Both the position numbers and the translations under genes were made by a program. Source: Bacillus sp. FJAT-29814 (lineage in GTDB: Bacteria > Bacillota > Bacilli > Bacillales > Cytobacillaceae). From it: 64,000 nucleotides of DNA. Location: the NCBI RefSeq assembly GCF_001510715.1, contig NZ_LMTJ01000002.1, positions 372,001 to 436,000 on the forward strand, read 5' to 3'. Numbering within the stretch: the first letter of the stretch is position 1; the number at the start of each line of letters is the position of its first letter. The notes under the pieces are model-generated. The model was given only the letters and a program-made list of their open reading frames with translations. It was not told the DNA's origin and did not search any database. This document shows, in pieces, positions 24,777 to 33,979 of the stretch.

Positions 24777-24808
24777 GCTTAGTCCTTCGCACGGAAGGCT
24801 AAGCTTTG
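24776..24808. terminator. bidirectional intrinsic terminator
   Basis: AAGCTTAGTCCTTC and GAAGGCTAAGCTT stem between convergent genes. Confidence 0.8.
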
Positions 24809-24819
24809 TCCCCGATGAC

Positions 24820-25956
24820 TTATATAAATCTATTTATCGCAAATAAGGAGATATCTTGCTCTGTCTTACCTGAGCTAATCAATTCCGATAATATCTGTCC
24901 CACAGCGCTGCTAAATTTAAAGCCATGTCCAGAGAATCCAGCTGCGATGGCAATGTTTGAATAGGCCGGGTGCAGGTCAATAATGAAATTTTCATCAGGA
25001 GTCAGGGTGTATATGCAGGTTTTACCATACTTCAAATGGTGGCTATTAGGCATATTCGAGTTCAAAAATTGCACCAAATCAGCTTCATCTTCCGCCAACT
25101 CACCAAACCCAAGCATTGGTTGATCCGGGTTTATTTGTTCACCGCCGTCGTGACGACCAACCTTCAATCCAGAACCATCGATACTAGGAAAACCATAATA
25201 AAGGCCTTTAGAGGTATTGAACGCAAAGGCTGGAAAATCTTTATGATTATATAAACGTTCATCCGCTTCAAACCAGGCAAATGTTTTTCTTATCGGTTGG
25301 AGAGGAAGCTTTAAATCTAACATGGAAAGGAGTTCTCCCGACCATGCACCCGCAGAAACCACAAGTGAATCGGAATAGTAAGTCTGATTTCCCGTGTTGA
25401 TTGCTACTCCATCATTTTGGGCTTTGATTTCTTTTACTCTAGTATTTGTTATTATAGATGCGCCGTGCTGCTCTGCAAGTTCTCGATAAGCTGAAATACA
25501 TTCCTCTGGCTTTAAGACACCTGATGTCGGCTCAAAGCAGCTAATGTATTCATTAGACAGTGAGATTCCCGGCCATCGTTTATTGACTTCATCTGAAGTT
25601 AGAACCTCCAATGGCAAGGAGTAGGTCTGCGAACTGGAAATGATGTTTTGAATAAAATCCGTTTTTTCCATACCTACATTCAGAACTCCGGTTTGCAGAA
25701 ACAATGGCTTCCCTGTCGCTTTCTCTAGGTCGTTCCACAATTCTTGAGCTTTAAGCGCTAATGGGACATATTCCGCCCCTTCCCCGTAGGCGTATCTGAT
25801 AATTCTTGTGTCTCCGTGATGACTGCCATTGTTGTGCGGCGGATTAAAGGAATCCAGCAATAGTGTTCTTTTCCCACTTTTGGCTAAAAAATAGCCGGCT
25901 GCCATTCCCATGGAACCTGCCCCAATAACAATCACATCATAATGATTCGAATTCAT
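24820..25956 (-). CDS. solA: N-methyl-L-tryptophan / sarcosine oxidase family flavoenzyme
   Basis: 378 residues. FAD-binding Rossmann motif DVIVIGAGSMGMAAGYFLA near 8-26, SHHGDTRIIRYAYGEG near 46-61 as in MSOX/MTOX, and GKTCIYTLTPDENFIID with the cysteine that covalently binds FAD. Oxidatively demethylates secondary amino acids, releasing formaldehyde and H2O2. SolA (N-methyltryptophan) rather than sarcosine specificity is a guess. ATG 25956 is preferred to GTG 25965 by SD spacing. Confidence 0.82.
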   Translation of the reverse strand: MNSNHYDVIVIGAGSMGMAAGYFLAKSGKRTLLLDSFNPPHNNGSHHGDTRIIRYAYGEGAEYVPLALKAQELWNDLEKATGKPLFLQTGVLNVGMEKTDFIQNIISSSQTYSLPLEVLTSDEVNKRWPGISLSNEYISCFEPTSGVLKPEECISAYRELAEQHGASIITNTRVKEIKAQNDGVAINTGNQTYYSDSLVVSAGAWSGELLSMLDLKLPLQPIRKTFAWFEADERLYNHKDFPAFAFNTSKGLYYGFPSIDGSGLKVGRHDGGEQINPDQPMLGFGELAEDEADLVQFLNSNMPNSHHLKYGKTCIYTLTPDENFIIDLHPAYSNIAIAAGFSGHGFKFSSAVGQILSELISSGKTEQDISLFAINRFI

Positions 25957-26047
25957 TTTTTTCACCTTTACTTTTTCGTAAATTCACTTACTTTTCTAAA
26001 AATTTGTGGTAAATTAATTTTATCATTTTCAAAAGGTGGTTAATACA

Positions 26048-26668
26048 ATGGAGAATTTTTATTTGTTCGTGATTATGTCGATTTTACTTATTATTTTGCC
26101 TGGACCGGATACGGCGATTGCAACAAATAATACCCTGACTGTCGGGAAAGCCGGCGGTTTTAAAACCGTCATCGGTACCTGCTGCGCACTTATGATTCAT
26201 ACATTGGCTGCGGTGGTGGGACTGTCCGCGATCATCGTGAAATCGGCTATGTTATTTTCCGTTTTCAAGTATGTCGGGGCCGTCTACCTTATGTATCTTG
26301 GGTTTAAAACATTATGGGCATTAAAAAGCAAGAAACCTGCCGAGCTGGCTGTTGAAAACAAGTATGAAAATAAATCTTGTTTTAAACAAGGATTCCTGAC
26401 CAATTTGCTAAACCCGAAAGTTGCTGTCTTTTTCCTGACCTTCCTGCCACAGTTTGTGGATGCGGGAAGCGATACATTTGTACCATTTCTTACAATGGGA
26501 TTGACCTATACCGTATTAACCGCCCTATGGTTTGTGTTCTATATCTATCTGCTAAACCAAATTAGCGCGTTCATGAAAAAGCCAAGGACACAAGCTGTTT
26601 TTGAAGGACTAACCGGCACGGTGCTGATTGGTTTTGGCGTTACGCTGGCAATGGAAAAAACACATTAA
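26048..26668 (+). CDS. LysE/RhtB-family exporter
   Basis: 206 residues, six membrane segments. The signature LPGPDTAIATNNTLTVGKAGGFKTVIG near 18-44 is that of LysE/RhtB amino-acid exporters, with LTNLLNPKVAVFFLTFLPQFV near 116-136. ATG 26048 follows AAAGGTGG. Monocistronic. Expected to export an amino acid or homoserine-lactone-like compound. Confidence 0.85.
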   Translation: MENFYLFVIMSILLIILPGPDTAIATNNTLTVGKAGGFKTVIGTCCALMIHTLAAVVGLSAIIVKSAMLFSVFKYVGAVYLMYLGFKTLWALKSKKPAELAVENKYENKSCFKQGFLTNLLNPKVAVFFLTFLPQFVDAGSDTFVPFLTMGLTYTVLTALWFVFYIYLLNQISAFMKKPRTQAVFEGLTGTVLIGFGVTLAMEKTH

Positions 26669-26705
26669 ACTTGGGTAGCCATTCATGGGTATTGGCGACC
26701 TAATC

Positions 26706-26838
26706 TGATGTTTGCTCGTCTTCGGACAGTTTCACTTGTTTTGGTTGTGATTTTGTCCGAAGTTGGCCCATCTTCGGACATTTTCGCTTCGTTTTGTTGC
26801 GTTTTTGTCCGAAGGTAGCTCGACTTCGGATATTTTCA
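26706..26838. repeat. intergenic 52-bp-period array, CTTCGGACA family
   Basis: Two and a half units. CTTCGGACA and TGTCCGAAG alternate as inverted arms; unit starts are 52 bp apart, with linkers such as TTTTCGCTTCGTTTTGTTGC. Lies between two convergent genes. Confidence 0.8.
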
Positions 26839-27198
26839 TTCAGAATTATCCGTTTTACTTATCCTCTCTAGCAACTCCCAATCAACATTTCCATCCAGTT
26901 CATTACAAATATTTTCAATCAAATGAAAAGCCATCTGATCCATCCCGCCATCATAACCTTCTTTAGCAAAATATTGATTTTTAAACTGAATAAACCAATA
27001 GTATTGGCTGTAAAGGACTTCTTCGTAGATAGATGAAGAACTCGCGATGATTTCTTCGGCATATTGCTCCAAAAACAAAAAATTATCTAATAGTTTCGTT
27101 AAGCCTTCATCCTCAAGCACGATGATGTTAGTCTTATCTAACTTTGGATTTAAAGTTTTAAACAGTTTTTCAATTCCCTGTTCTTTAATAATGTTCAT
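26836..27198 (-). CDS. hypothetical protein
   Basis: 120 residues, acidic and helical, not recognised. The centre YSQYYWFIQFKNQYFAKEGYDGGMDQMAFHLIENICNELDG has many aromatics. No membrane segment. It lies between a repeat array and the ArgO-type gene, with its own start ATG 27198 but no strong SD seen. Family unknown. Confidence 0.55.
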   Translation of the reverse strand: MNIIKEQGIEKLFKTLNPKLDKTNIIVLEDEGLTKLLDNFLFLEQYAEEIIASSSSIYEEVLYSQYYWFIQFKNQYFAKEGYDGGMDQMAFHLIENICNELDGNVDWELLERISKTDNSE

Positions 27199-27255
27199 AG
27201 TGAATCACCCTTATTACTTATTGGAGCAGTCTCCACTGGAAGTTTTACTTATTTT

Positions 27256-27873
27256 TTACAATGTTTCATACAACTGAATAGCAATATAGACCGCCACGCC
27301 CCAAATGATGATGGCAGACACTTTATTGAGCATTCGTAAAAACTTTCCTTCCGAATCGAAATTCCCTACGATTTTTCCGGCAATGGCAAGACCGAGAAAC
27401 CAAAGCCACGAAACCACGATGCAGGCAATCGTAAATCCGACTTTTTCTGAACCGGTGTAGCCAATAGAACTCGTACCGATAACACCTATAGTATCAAGAA
27501 TCGCATGAGGGTTAAGCAAGGAAACGGACATGGCAAACATAATTTGCTTTTTCATCGGCATCGCCGCTTCTCTTTGGCTTAAGCTGGCCGGGTCACTCTT
27601 CCATATCGACCAACCCATATATAGCAAAAATAAAATTCCAACTGTAAATAAAATAGTTTGCAAGACTGGAATCGTGAAGACAATGACGGATACTCCCAAT
27701 ACGGCCGATAAAATAAGTAAGGTGTCGCACAGCGAAGCAGTAAGGATAACAGGAATTGCTCCTCTAAATTTTGGCTGTGAAGCACCTTGATTAAAGACAA
27801 AGACATTTTGTGCCCCAAGTGGAAGGATGAGTCCAAAGGCCAAAACAATTCCGTGAAGTAATGCTGCTAACAT
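27256..27873 (-). CDS. LysE/ArgO-family amino-acid exporter
   Basis: 205 residues, six membrane segments. FGLILPLGAQNVFVFNQGASQP near 13-34 is the LysE/ArgO signature, and SVSLLNPHAILDTIGVIG near 115-132 is the second conserved region. Expected to export basic amino acids (Arg/Lys). ATG follows AGGAGGAG. Distinct from the RhtB-like gene 1.2 kb upstream. Confidence 0.85.
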   Translation of the reverse strand: MLAALLHGIVLAFGLILPLGAQNVFVFNQGASQPKFRGAIPVILTASLCDTLLILSAVLGVSVIVFTIPVLQTILFTVGILFLLYMGWSIWKSDPASLSQREAAMPMKKQIMFAMSVSLLNPHAILDTIGVIGTSSIGYTGSEKVGFTIACIVVSWLWFLGLAIAGKIVGNFDSEGKFLRMLNKVSAIIIWGVAVYIAIQLYETL

Positions 27874-28029
27874 GGTTCTCCTCCTAAATAATGAACTGAT
27901 ATTTAACCATTTTATAACAAAACTAGTAAGCTTGTAACTTTTTCAACTCCAATACGTCGTTTAGAAGGAATCGTGCCTTACATTGTTGAATACTTTCAAA
28001 TACAGACACGTACAAAGGAGTTGTTCCAA

Positions 28030-28557
28030 ATGTCAGATTCAAGAAATGAGTTAGTAAGCTGGGGTAAATCGATATTCATTGCCATTGGGATTGCATTTGT
28101 AATTAGGACGTTTTTATTTGCTCCATACATGGTAGAAGGCTCTTCAATGGAACCTACCCTGCATAATCAAGAAAAAGTTTTCGTCAATAAAGCGGGGGAT
28201 TTTTCGCGAGGGGACATTATCATCATTAAAGGTACCGAGAAAAACTATGTAAAACGGGTAATCGGATTTCCGGGTGACCAGGTTGAAATGAAAACCGATC
28301 AATTATACATCAATGGGGAAATAGTGAAAGAAACGTACCTCTCTGAAAATCTAAAGGCTGCTCAGCAGCTGGGCAGTAAGTTAACAGGCGATTTTGGCCC
28401 GATAACCGTTCCAAAAGGTCATTATTTTGTCATGGGCGACAACCGTCTCCGCAGCATGGACAGCCGGAATGGCCTTGGTTTTATCAAAGAGGATCAGATT
28501 GTTGGAACAAGTGAATTTATATTTTTTCCGGTGACAGAAATTAGATTGGTGAAGTAG
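28030..28557 (+). CDS. lepB: type I signal peptidase
   Basis: 175 residues, the short Gram-positive SipS/SipT form: one N-terminal membrane anchor (about 14-31), box B GSSMEPTL with the nucleophile Ser39, box D YVKRVIGFPGD with Lys75, and box E GDNRLRSMDSRNGLG. Cleaves secretory signal peptides on the outer membrane face. The frame opens earlier at 27973, but ATG 28030 has AAAGGAG and the usual N terminus. Confidence 0.9.
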   Translation: MSDSRNELVSWGKSIFIAIGIAFVIRTFLFAPYMVEGSSMEPTLHNQEKVFVNKAGDFSRGDIIIIKGTEKNYVKRVIGFPGDQVEMKTDQLYINGEIVKETYLSENLKAAQQLGSKLTGDFGPITVPKGHYFVMGDNRLRSMDSRNGLGFIKEDQIVGTSEFIFFPVTEIRLVK

Positions 28558-28591
28558 CATCGCATTTTTTGAAAAATAGGTGTGATTATAA

Positions 28592-28930
28592 ATGAAAATT
28601 AGTAAGACAAATGCCGAACATTATATATGGGGTCCTCATTGCGACGGATGGCATTTAGTTAAGAATGAATATCTGAGCGTGATCCATGAGCGTATGCCTC
28701 CGCAAACATTTGAAGTAAGACACCATCATGAGCGTTCCCGTCAATTTTTCTTTGTCTTTTCCGGGATTGCCACACTCGAGGTAGATGGTGAACGTATAAA
28801 TCTACATCCCCAGGAAGGGTATGAGGTGCCGCCCCTTGTTCCGCATCAAATGTTTAATGAAACCGAGAGTGATTTGGAATTTCTTGTTGTGTCTCAGCCA
28901 ACCAGTAAGGGAGATAGGATATTAAGATAA
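28592..28930 (+). CDS. cupin-domain protein
   Basis: 112 residues, one cupin barrel. Metal-binding motif 1 spans RHHHERSRQFFFVFSG near 43-58 and motif 2 spans EVPPLVPHQMFNET near 78-91. Small stand-alone cupins of this kind often bind a metal and a sugar or keto-acid ligand. It begins 34 bp after the signal peptidase gene. Specific function not assignable. Confidence 0.8.
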   Translation: MKISKTNAEHYIWGPHCDGWHLVKNEYLSVIHERMPPQTFEVRHHHERSRQFFFVFSGIATLEVDGERINLHPQEGYEVPPLVPHQMFNETESDLEFLVVSQPTSKGDRILR

Positions 28931-28933
28931 TAT

Positions 28934-28971
28934 AAAAACCTTCCACAAATTTATTGCTGGAAGGTTTTTTA
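28934..28971. terminator. bidirectional intrinsic terminator
   Basis: AAAAACCTTCCA and TGGAAGGTTTTTT between convergent genes. Confidence 0.88.
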
Positions 28972-28979
28972 AATACCCA

Positions 28980-29171
28980 TTATACCGCCCGGACTTTTTG
29001 GGGTTTCCTAGGTCTTCTTACAAGCTCCCCGCCGCAATTAGGACAAATATGTTCCATCGCTTCGGTGCACGGTTCGCAAAATGTACATTCATATACACAA
29101 ATATAGGCGGCAGCATTTTCCTCAATGGAAGAATCACAACGTTCACATTTTTTTCTCATTTCTAATGCCAT
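28980..29171 (-). CDS. DUF1272 zinc-ribbon protein
   Basis: 63 residues with four CxxC-type pairs: CERC, CVYEC, CEPC, CPNC. MRKKCERCDSSIEENAAAYIC and FCEPCTEAMEHICPNCGGELV in order are the DUF1272 signature, a small Zn-binding protein. Its first 29 bases overlap the end of the metallo-hydrolase gene in another frame, so the two are translationally linked. Confidence 0.82.
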   Translation of the reverse strand: MALEMRKKCERCDSSIEENAAAYICVYECTFCEPCTEAMEHICPNCGGELVRRPRKPQKVRAV

Positions 29172-29955
29172 CTTCCATTACCTCCTCTTTTAGGAATAGT
29201 CGTTCATTTGGTTTTAAGAATTGAATGCTAACGCCTTGCACTTTTCCACTTTCTATTAATCTTTCTTCGACATTTTCTGTTTCGCAATAGAATGGTGGAT
29301 AATCAAATGTTCCGTAATGGATGGGAACCAGATATTTCGCATTTAATAGTTTTGCTGCCTCCACTGCCTCCTCGGGGGTTAAGCATGCAGGCAAACTACT
29401 CTGTGTTTTTAATCCTTGAACATCCAGTATGGGGCCATTCACTGGAAGACAGGCAGCATGTATGGGGCCATATTGTTGCTCCATCCGCCACCAATACCCA
29501 TGCCATTGGGTATCCCCACAGTGCACAATTGTATGGACGCTGTCAGACACAACCCAAGATACTTGGGGAGAACCATAACCATCAACGGAGTAGGAAGCTG
29601 AGACCTTCATATCGTTGATAAGGAAAGCATCATTTGGCCCCACCCCTATTACGTTATTAAATCCACATTTTTGGGCATAATCGACTGAATCTTTTGGAAT
29701 ATATATTGGAGTATCTTTACCAAAATATTTTAGGACCGATTGAAAATCAAAGTGGTCCGGATGAAAATGAGTAATTAATACGGCATTAGGACGTTGGATG
29801 GTTCCCAGAGAAACCAAGGGCTCTAATGGCTCCCCCAGTCTGGCTGCAAGCGGCCGGTCTTGGCCTTTTATCGGCGCTCCCAATGGATCTATTAGAATAG
29901 AAGTCTCTTTTGATTCAACTAATACCGTTGCCCATGATAATTTTTTTAATTCCAA
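29143..29955 (-). CDS. MBL-fold metallo-hydrolase
   Basis: About 270 residues. VLITHFHPDHFDF supplies the HxHxDH dinuclear metal motif near 72-77, THHIVHCGDTQWH-like VHCGDTQWHG the third region, and PIHYGTFDYPP the late histidine, as in UlaG/UPF0173-type lactonases. TTG 29955 with GGGGGAG is preferred to ATG 29970. Overlaps DUF1272 by 29 bp. Divergent from an HxlR regulator that may control it. Confidence 0.8.
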   Translation of the reverse strand: MELKKLSWATVLVESKETSILIDPLGAPIKGQDRPLAARLGEPLEPLVSLGTIQRPNAVLITHFHPDHFDFQSVLKYFGKDTPIYIPKDSVDYAQKCGFNNVIGVGPNDAFLINDMKVSASYSVDGYGSPQVSWVVSDSVHTIVHCGDTQWHGYWWRMEQQYGPIHAACLPVNGPILDVQGLKTQSSLPACLTPEEAVEAAKLLNAKYLVPIHYGTFDYPPFYCETENVEERLIESGKVQGVSIQFLKPNERLFLKEEVMEDGIRNEKKM

Positions 29956-30172
29956 GATAATCTCCCCCATTTCAGCTTAATTGTCCCTTACTTCTCGGTA
30001 GCTATCTCCACTATTAGCCTCCACTTCCTTTTTATTCCACAACCTTATGATAATAATACTTTAATGAGTAGTTTTTTGCAACTAACTTTTTATTAAAAAC
30101 TTACTATCCCATTCTAAAGTTGATATACAATAACTATTTAGTTTAAAATTAGTTTTAAGGGTGGGTGAGCTA

Positions 30173-30601
30173 ATGAAAAAGAAATACAATTTACCATGCA
30201 ATATCGCGAATACACTTGACATAATTGGGGATCGGTGGACATTATTAATCGTTCGGGACATCATGAACGGAATTACTAAATTTAATGAATTAAAGGACTC
30301 TTTAACTGGTATAGCACCGAATATATTATCGGACCGGTTACAATTATTGGAAAAGGAAGGCTTAATCGTTTCAAAAATTTACAGCAAACACCCGCCGAGG
30401 TATGAATACGAACTCACACAGGATGGCTGGTCCCTAAAGGATGTCCTGTTCGCCTTGGCCATTTGGGGAAATAATCATTTTGAAAAAACGTACTATCGGG
30501 TCGTAGATAAAGTTTGTGACCATGAAGTACGTTTGACGTATGCTTGTCCACATTGTGAAACGTATACAGATAAGCCGGTATTAAAACCTATTAATGACTA
30601 A
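30173..30601 (+). CDS. HxlR-family transcriptional regulator
   Basis: 142 residues. LDIIGDRWTLLIVRDIMNG near 16-34 and FNELKDSLTGIAPNILSDRLQLLEKEGLI are the HxlR/MarR-like winged helix; wing YSKHPPRYEYELTQDG follows. A short C-terminal tail with CPHC and an earlier Cys could bind metal or sense redox state. ATG 30173 follows GGTGGGTGAG. Divergent from the MBL/DUF1272 pair. Confidence 0.85.
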   Translation: MKKKYNLPCNIANTLDIIGDRWTLLIVRDIMNGITKFNELKDSLTGIAPNILSDRLQLLEKEGLIVSKIYSKHPPRYEYELTQDGWSLKDVLFALAIWGNNHFEKTYYRVVDKVCDHEVRLTYACPHCETYTDKPVLKPIND

Positions 30602-30615
30602 TGTATGTCGAATAT

Positions 30616-30661
30616 AGAAAAGGAAAATGGCTTGGGATCCTCCAAGCCATTTTCCTTTTAC
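30616..30661. terminator. bidirectional intrinsic terminator
   Basis: AAAAGGAAAATGGCTTGG and CCAAGCCATTTTCCTTTT, an 18-bp perfect stem. Confidence 0.92.
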
Positions 30662-30667
30662 ACACTT

Positions 30668-31075
30668 TTAAAATTCCACACAGAACGGTTGAAGATCATC
30701 GTTTAAGCAATACTCAATTCTTTGTCTAAAATTGCCCCAAGTGACCATTTCAAATGCTTGTTCAAGTGGGAAGAAGCCAACTTCCAAACTTTCAGAACTA
30801 GTGGTAAATTCTCCTCCAATTGGTTTTGCTAAAAACAATGTATTGCAAATGGACTCACTCATATTTTGAAAAATTCCACAAAACTTAATAATTTCTACAT
30901 CAATCCCCGATTCTTCCTTTGTTTCCCTGATCGCGGCAGCCCGCAGCGACTCTCCTTCTTCTACCTGTCCACCAGGGATTTCCCATCCTCTGCGCGGCCC
31001 CTTGATTAATAGAATCTCATTTTTTTCGTTTAATACAATCGTAGCCGTTGAAACAATGTGTTTTGGTGGTGCCAT
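30668..31075 (-). CDS. Nudix hydrolase
   Basis: 135 residues, a minimal Nudix domain. The box runs from GGQVEEGESLRAAAIRETK to EESGID near 35-57 with all expected glutamates. ATG follows GAGGGGAATG. Typical of nucleotide clean-up enzymes; substrate unknown. It lies 29 bp after the GrpB gene and may be co-transcribed with it. Confidence 0.83.
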   Translation of the reverse strand: MAPPKHIVSTATIVLNEKNEILLIKGPRRGWEIPGGQVEEGESLRAAAIRETKEESGIDVEIIKFCGIFQNMSESICNTLFLAKPIGGEFTTSSESLEVGFFPLEQAFEMVTWGNFRQRIEYCLNDDLQPFCVEF

Positions 31076-31104
31076 ATCATTCCCCTCACTTATTTATTAC
31101 TTCT

Positions 31105-31623
31105 TTACCCTTTACTCCCCATCCTTTGCCATAGGAGTGCCCGCTGTTCCATTTCCGATACAAATGCCTTCTTGGCTAGACTATATCCACTCGTGTTTTC
31201 AAATCTTAGAGCCAGCTCTTCTTTAAATTCACTATACCTGGTGGCCTCATCCGGATGGGAGCGTAGATAATCCCGAAAGATTAGGTGCCGTTGGATTTGC
31301 GGGTTATCACTCTGGTAAAAATGAATATGATGGGTTCGGTTTTCCCCGCCTTTTCGAAACAATCTTCTGCCTGGAATTCCCCATTCACCAGCAACATCGT
31401 ATCCTAGAGCATCCATTTTTCCGTTAAAAAAATCAATTTTGTTGATGTCCTTTACGATGCACATCATGTCGATGACAGGTTTTGCCTTCATGCCAGGAAC
31501 CGACGTACTCCCAAAATGTTCAAACTGGATAACTTCGTCACCAAATATTGTTTTTAAAAATTGGGCTTCTGTTTGGTACATTTGTGCCCATTCCTTACAA
31601 AAGTCTGTAAGCCTAACTTTCAT
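31105..31623 (-). CDS. GrpB/UPF0157 nucleotidyltransferase-fold protein
   Basis: 172 residues. FEHFGSTSVPGMKAKPVIDMMCIV near 34-57 is the hallmark of the GrpB family (nucleotidyltransferase-like GS...D pattern), followed by RRLFRKGGENRTHHIHFYQ near 86-104. Biochemical role in Bacillaceae is not established. ATG 31623. Confidence 0.83.
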   Translation of the reverse strand: MKVRLTDFCKEWAQMYQTEAQFLKTIFGDEVIQFEHFGSTSVPGMKAKPVIDMMCIVKDINKIDFFNGKMDALGYDVAGEWGIPGRRLFRKGGENRTHHIHFYQSDNPQIQRHLIFRDYLRSHPDEATRYSEFKEELALRFENTSGYSLAKKAFVSEMEQRALLWQRMGSKG

Positions 31624-31646
31624 TTATTGAATTCTCCTTTAAATAT

Positions 31647-31790
31647 CTAGTTTCTATTATTCTTCGATAATTCTTCTCGTACCTTTTTTATTTCCTCAGT
31701 TTGGTCCAAAATATTATTATTCACTTTTCTTATCGCATCATAGATTGCAAACATCCCCGCGAACAATAAGACCAGGATTAGGATATCCAT
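31647..31790 (-). CDS. small membrane protein
   Basis: 47 residues: one N-terminal membrane segment (DILILVLLFAGMFAIYDAI) and a charged helical tail with KKVREELSK. ATG 31790 follows AAGGTGATT at good spacing. Lies just upstream of the GrpB gene in the same direction. No family recognised. Confidence 0.6.
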   Translation of the reverse strand: MDILILVLLFAGMFAIYDAIRKVNNNILDQTEEIKKVREELSKNNRN

Positions 31791-31855
31791 TTAATCACCT
31801 TCCCCGTTTAAATTAATACTAATCTAACTTGGGTAAACATGGAATAAATAAACAA

Positions 31856-31886
31856 GAAAAAGCAATGCCCCTTGAAGCATTGCCAA
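31856..31886 (-). terminator. intrinsic terminator
   Basis: GCAATGC...GCATTGC stem with TTTTTC on the minus strand, downstream of the YdcF-like gene. Confidence 0.7.
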
Positions 31887-31913
31887 TTATTGCAAAATTG
31901 TCTTTTCCCAACC

Positions 31914-32522
31914 CTAGTCAATATCAATATTCTCATCGACCAAAACACCTAACTTCACGTAATTGATCAGTTTTTTGGCCTCCGTTTCAACCCGTTTTCT
32001 GCCAATGGCAGTTAGACACCAGTTATCCGCATTCGTTAGTTGATCCTTTACTGGACACAAGGTAAATTGAATCCAACTCGGCATATAGGTTTTAAGTGTC
32101 AAATGCAGCCTTCTCATATGAAAATGGGAGGTCACGACCAACAACCTTTTGATATTGTGCAAATAGAAGGCCCTGTCCAGTACCAAGAGCGAGGCAAGTA
32201 CATTTTCTTTTGTATGCAATGAAAGATCTTCAATTAATATATCTTTTTCAGGAATGCCTAACTTCATGGCCTCGTTCTTTAACATGATGGCTTCCGTGAA
32301 TTGATTTTGCTCCCACTTTACGCCGCCGGAAAATAGAATTTTCCCTGCTCTGCCTGCTTTATATAACTCTACCGCTTTCGGCAACCGGAATTTCACTGCA
32401 TGACTGCTGCCGGCGACAAAAATACAGTCCCCGGTTTCATTAGTATCCTCAATTCCTCTATACAAAAGATTTGTCAGCTGAACATCCGTGAGTTGATCAC
32501 CATCTAATTTAGAAATAAACAT
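31914..32522 (-). CDS. YdcF/DUF218-family protein
   Basis: 202 residues. The DUF218 core runs from DCIFVAGSSHAVKFRLPKAV near 32-51 through ILFSGGVKWEQNQFTEAIMLKNEAMKLGI and LLVVTSHFHMRRLHLTLKTY. ElyC/SanA/YdcF relatives are linked to envelope polysaccharide or SAM binding. No signal anchor is present, so this one is cytosolic. Monocistronic. Confidence 0.82.
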   Translation of the reverse strand: MFISKLDGDQLTDVQLTNLLYRGIEDTNETGDCIFVAGSSHAVKFRLPKAVELYKAGRAGKILFSGGVKWEQNQFTEAIMLKNEAMKLGIPEKDILIEDLSLHTKENVLASLLVLDRAFYLHNIKRLLVVTSHFHMRRLHLTLKTYMPSWIQFTLCPVKDQLTNADNWCLTAIGRKRVETEAKKLINYVKLGVLVDENIDID

Positions 32523-32679
32523 TTTTCACTCCTGCTTTCAAAAATTCGCCTGGGTCCCCCCTACAATTACTTCCACATGAATGGAGCTAATCCTTCTCAT
32601 TTAATATATTCCAACAAAGAAGGATTTGTTGAGCTTTTACCGAATTTTAGGAAATATGTCTTTTTATAGGAGGAAATAG

Positions 32680-33903
32680 ATGAAGAGGTTTTTAAAGGCT
32701 GGGACAATGATCCTTCTGCTTGGCAGTCTTTTAGCAGGGTGCAGCAGCAGTAAAAATGAACAGGCGAAAAGTACGCCCCAAACGGAGAAGCTACCACCTT
32801 CTGAAACAACAAAAAGCAGTGAACCCGTTGTAGATAAGGGCACGCCTGAATGGGATTTGCAGCAAATCACGACGGCGGTTGATGACAATGACAAAGCTTT
32901 ATTCATGAGCTATCAAAATGAGGAAAATGATACATTTTTCAAAGAACAGCAGCGTTGGATTGATGAGGTGAAATTTAAGAAACAGCAAGGCTACACAGTA
33001 TCAGTAAAATTATACAGTTTTCACCAAGAGGATGATGCAATCGCCACTGTTCGATTCAGTGTAATGATGAGCCATCCAAAGCTTGGAAGCACAACGAACA
33101 CGGTGGCCTACCAAATGATTAAATCAGGGGACAGGTGGATTTTAAACGATGTTCCTTTTGAAAAAATGGTCTCCGATTCCGGACAACTGACAGTCTATTA
33201 CCCTAAGGGACAAGAAACGGCAGCCACCCAAACGTTTAAGGATGCAACTGATATTGTAGATTTCTATTCAAAGAAATTTAATTGGAAACCACAACCGATT
33301 TCGATAAAAATCTATCCAACCAGCAACGAAGTATCTGCGACCGTTCCTTGGATCGCATTAGGCGGATGGAATGAGATCGGGGAGTCGCTTAAAATTACAA
33401 CGGCTCTTTCCGATACCATTTTCCGCTTTTTGGCCCATGAGCTTACACACAAAATGGTGGGGGAAATGGCAAACGATAATGCGACCATTTACTTCCAGGA
33501 AGGATTTGCGTCTTATTTGGAAGGCACGGTGATTAGGGACTCGTCCGGCCAAGTATCATATGATCCTAAACTAGCACAAGAAAGGGCTGCTAAGGCAATG
33601 AAAGCTTCCAGTTCGGTTAAGACCATTGCGGAACTTGGAACCATTGATTACACAGACCCTGAAGGCTCGATGTATCGTGACGGATTTCTAATCTCTAATT
33701 ATTTAATAGAAACCAAGGGTCTGCCTACTTTTATGAAAATGCTTGGCTATTTATCGAAATTCGACTATATCGACCAACGCTCAGAACATAAAATGGATAC
33801 ATGTCAGATTAGAACTTTAGAAGCCATTGAAAGCACTTATGGTCCTGCAGACAAAGTCTCCGCGGAAGTTCAAAACTTTTATGTTAAGGGGAGCGGGAAA
33901 TAA
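32680..33903 (+). CDS. lipoprotein with gluzincin-like HELTH peptidase motif
   Basis: 407 residues. Type II signal with lipobox LAGC (Cys21) and a Ser/Thr-rich linker. Residues 50-150 are a DUF/NTF2-like beta region. The second half has FRFLAHELTHKMVGEM near 247-262, an HExxH zinc motif, followed 24 residues on by FQEGFASYLEG whose Glu would be the third ligand: the peptidase-MA / gluzincin layout. Probably a surface-anchored metalloprotease. ATG follows AGGAGG. Monocistronic. Confidence 0.78.
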   Translation: MKRFLKAGTMILLLGSLLAGCSSSKNEQAKSTPQTEKLPPSETTKSSEPVVDKGTPEWDLQQITTAVDDNDKALFMSYQNEENDTFFKEQQRWIDEVKFKKQQGYTVSVKLYSFHQEDDAIATVRFSVMMSHPKLGSTTNTVAYQMIKSGDRWILNDVPFEKMVSDSGQLTVYYPKGQETAATQTFKDATDIVDFYSKKFNWKPQPISIKIYPTSNEVSATVPWIALGGWNEIGESLKITTALSDTIFRFLAHELTHKMVGEMANDNATIYFQEGFASYLEGTVIRDSSGQVSYDPKLAQERAAKAMKASSSVKTIAELGTIDYTDPEGSMYRDGFLISNYLIETKGLPTFMKMLGYLSKFDYIDQRSEHKMDTCQIRTLEAIESTYGPADKVSAEVQNFYVKGSGK

Positions 33904-33916
33904 TTTGTATAACTAG

Positions 33917-33951
33917 CAGCCGAAAATTTGCAAGTTTTATTTTCGGCTGTT
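33917..33951. terminator. stem-loop, probable terminator
   Basis: CAGCCGAAAAT and ATTTTCGGCTG; the T-run after it is short, so termination is less certain. Confidence 0.55.
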
Positions 33952-33979
33952 TACCTCGAATTTTTTTAAATCACCCCCT

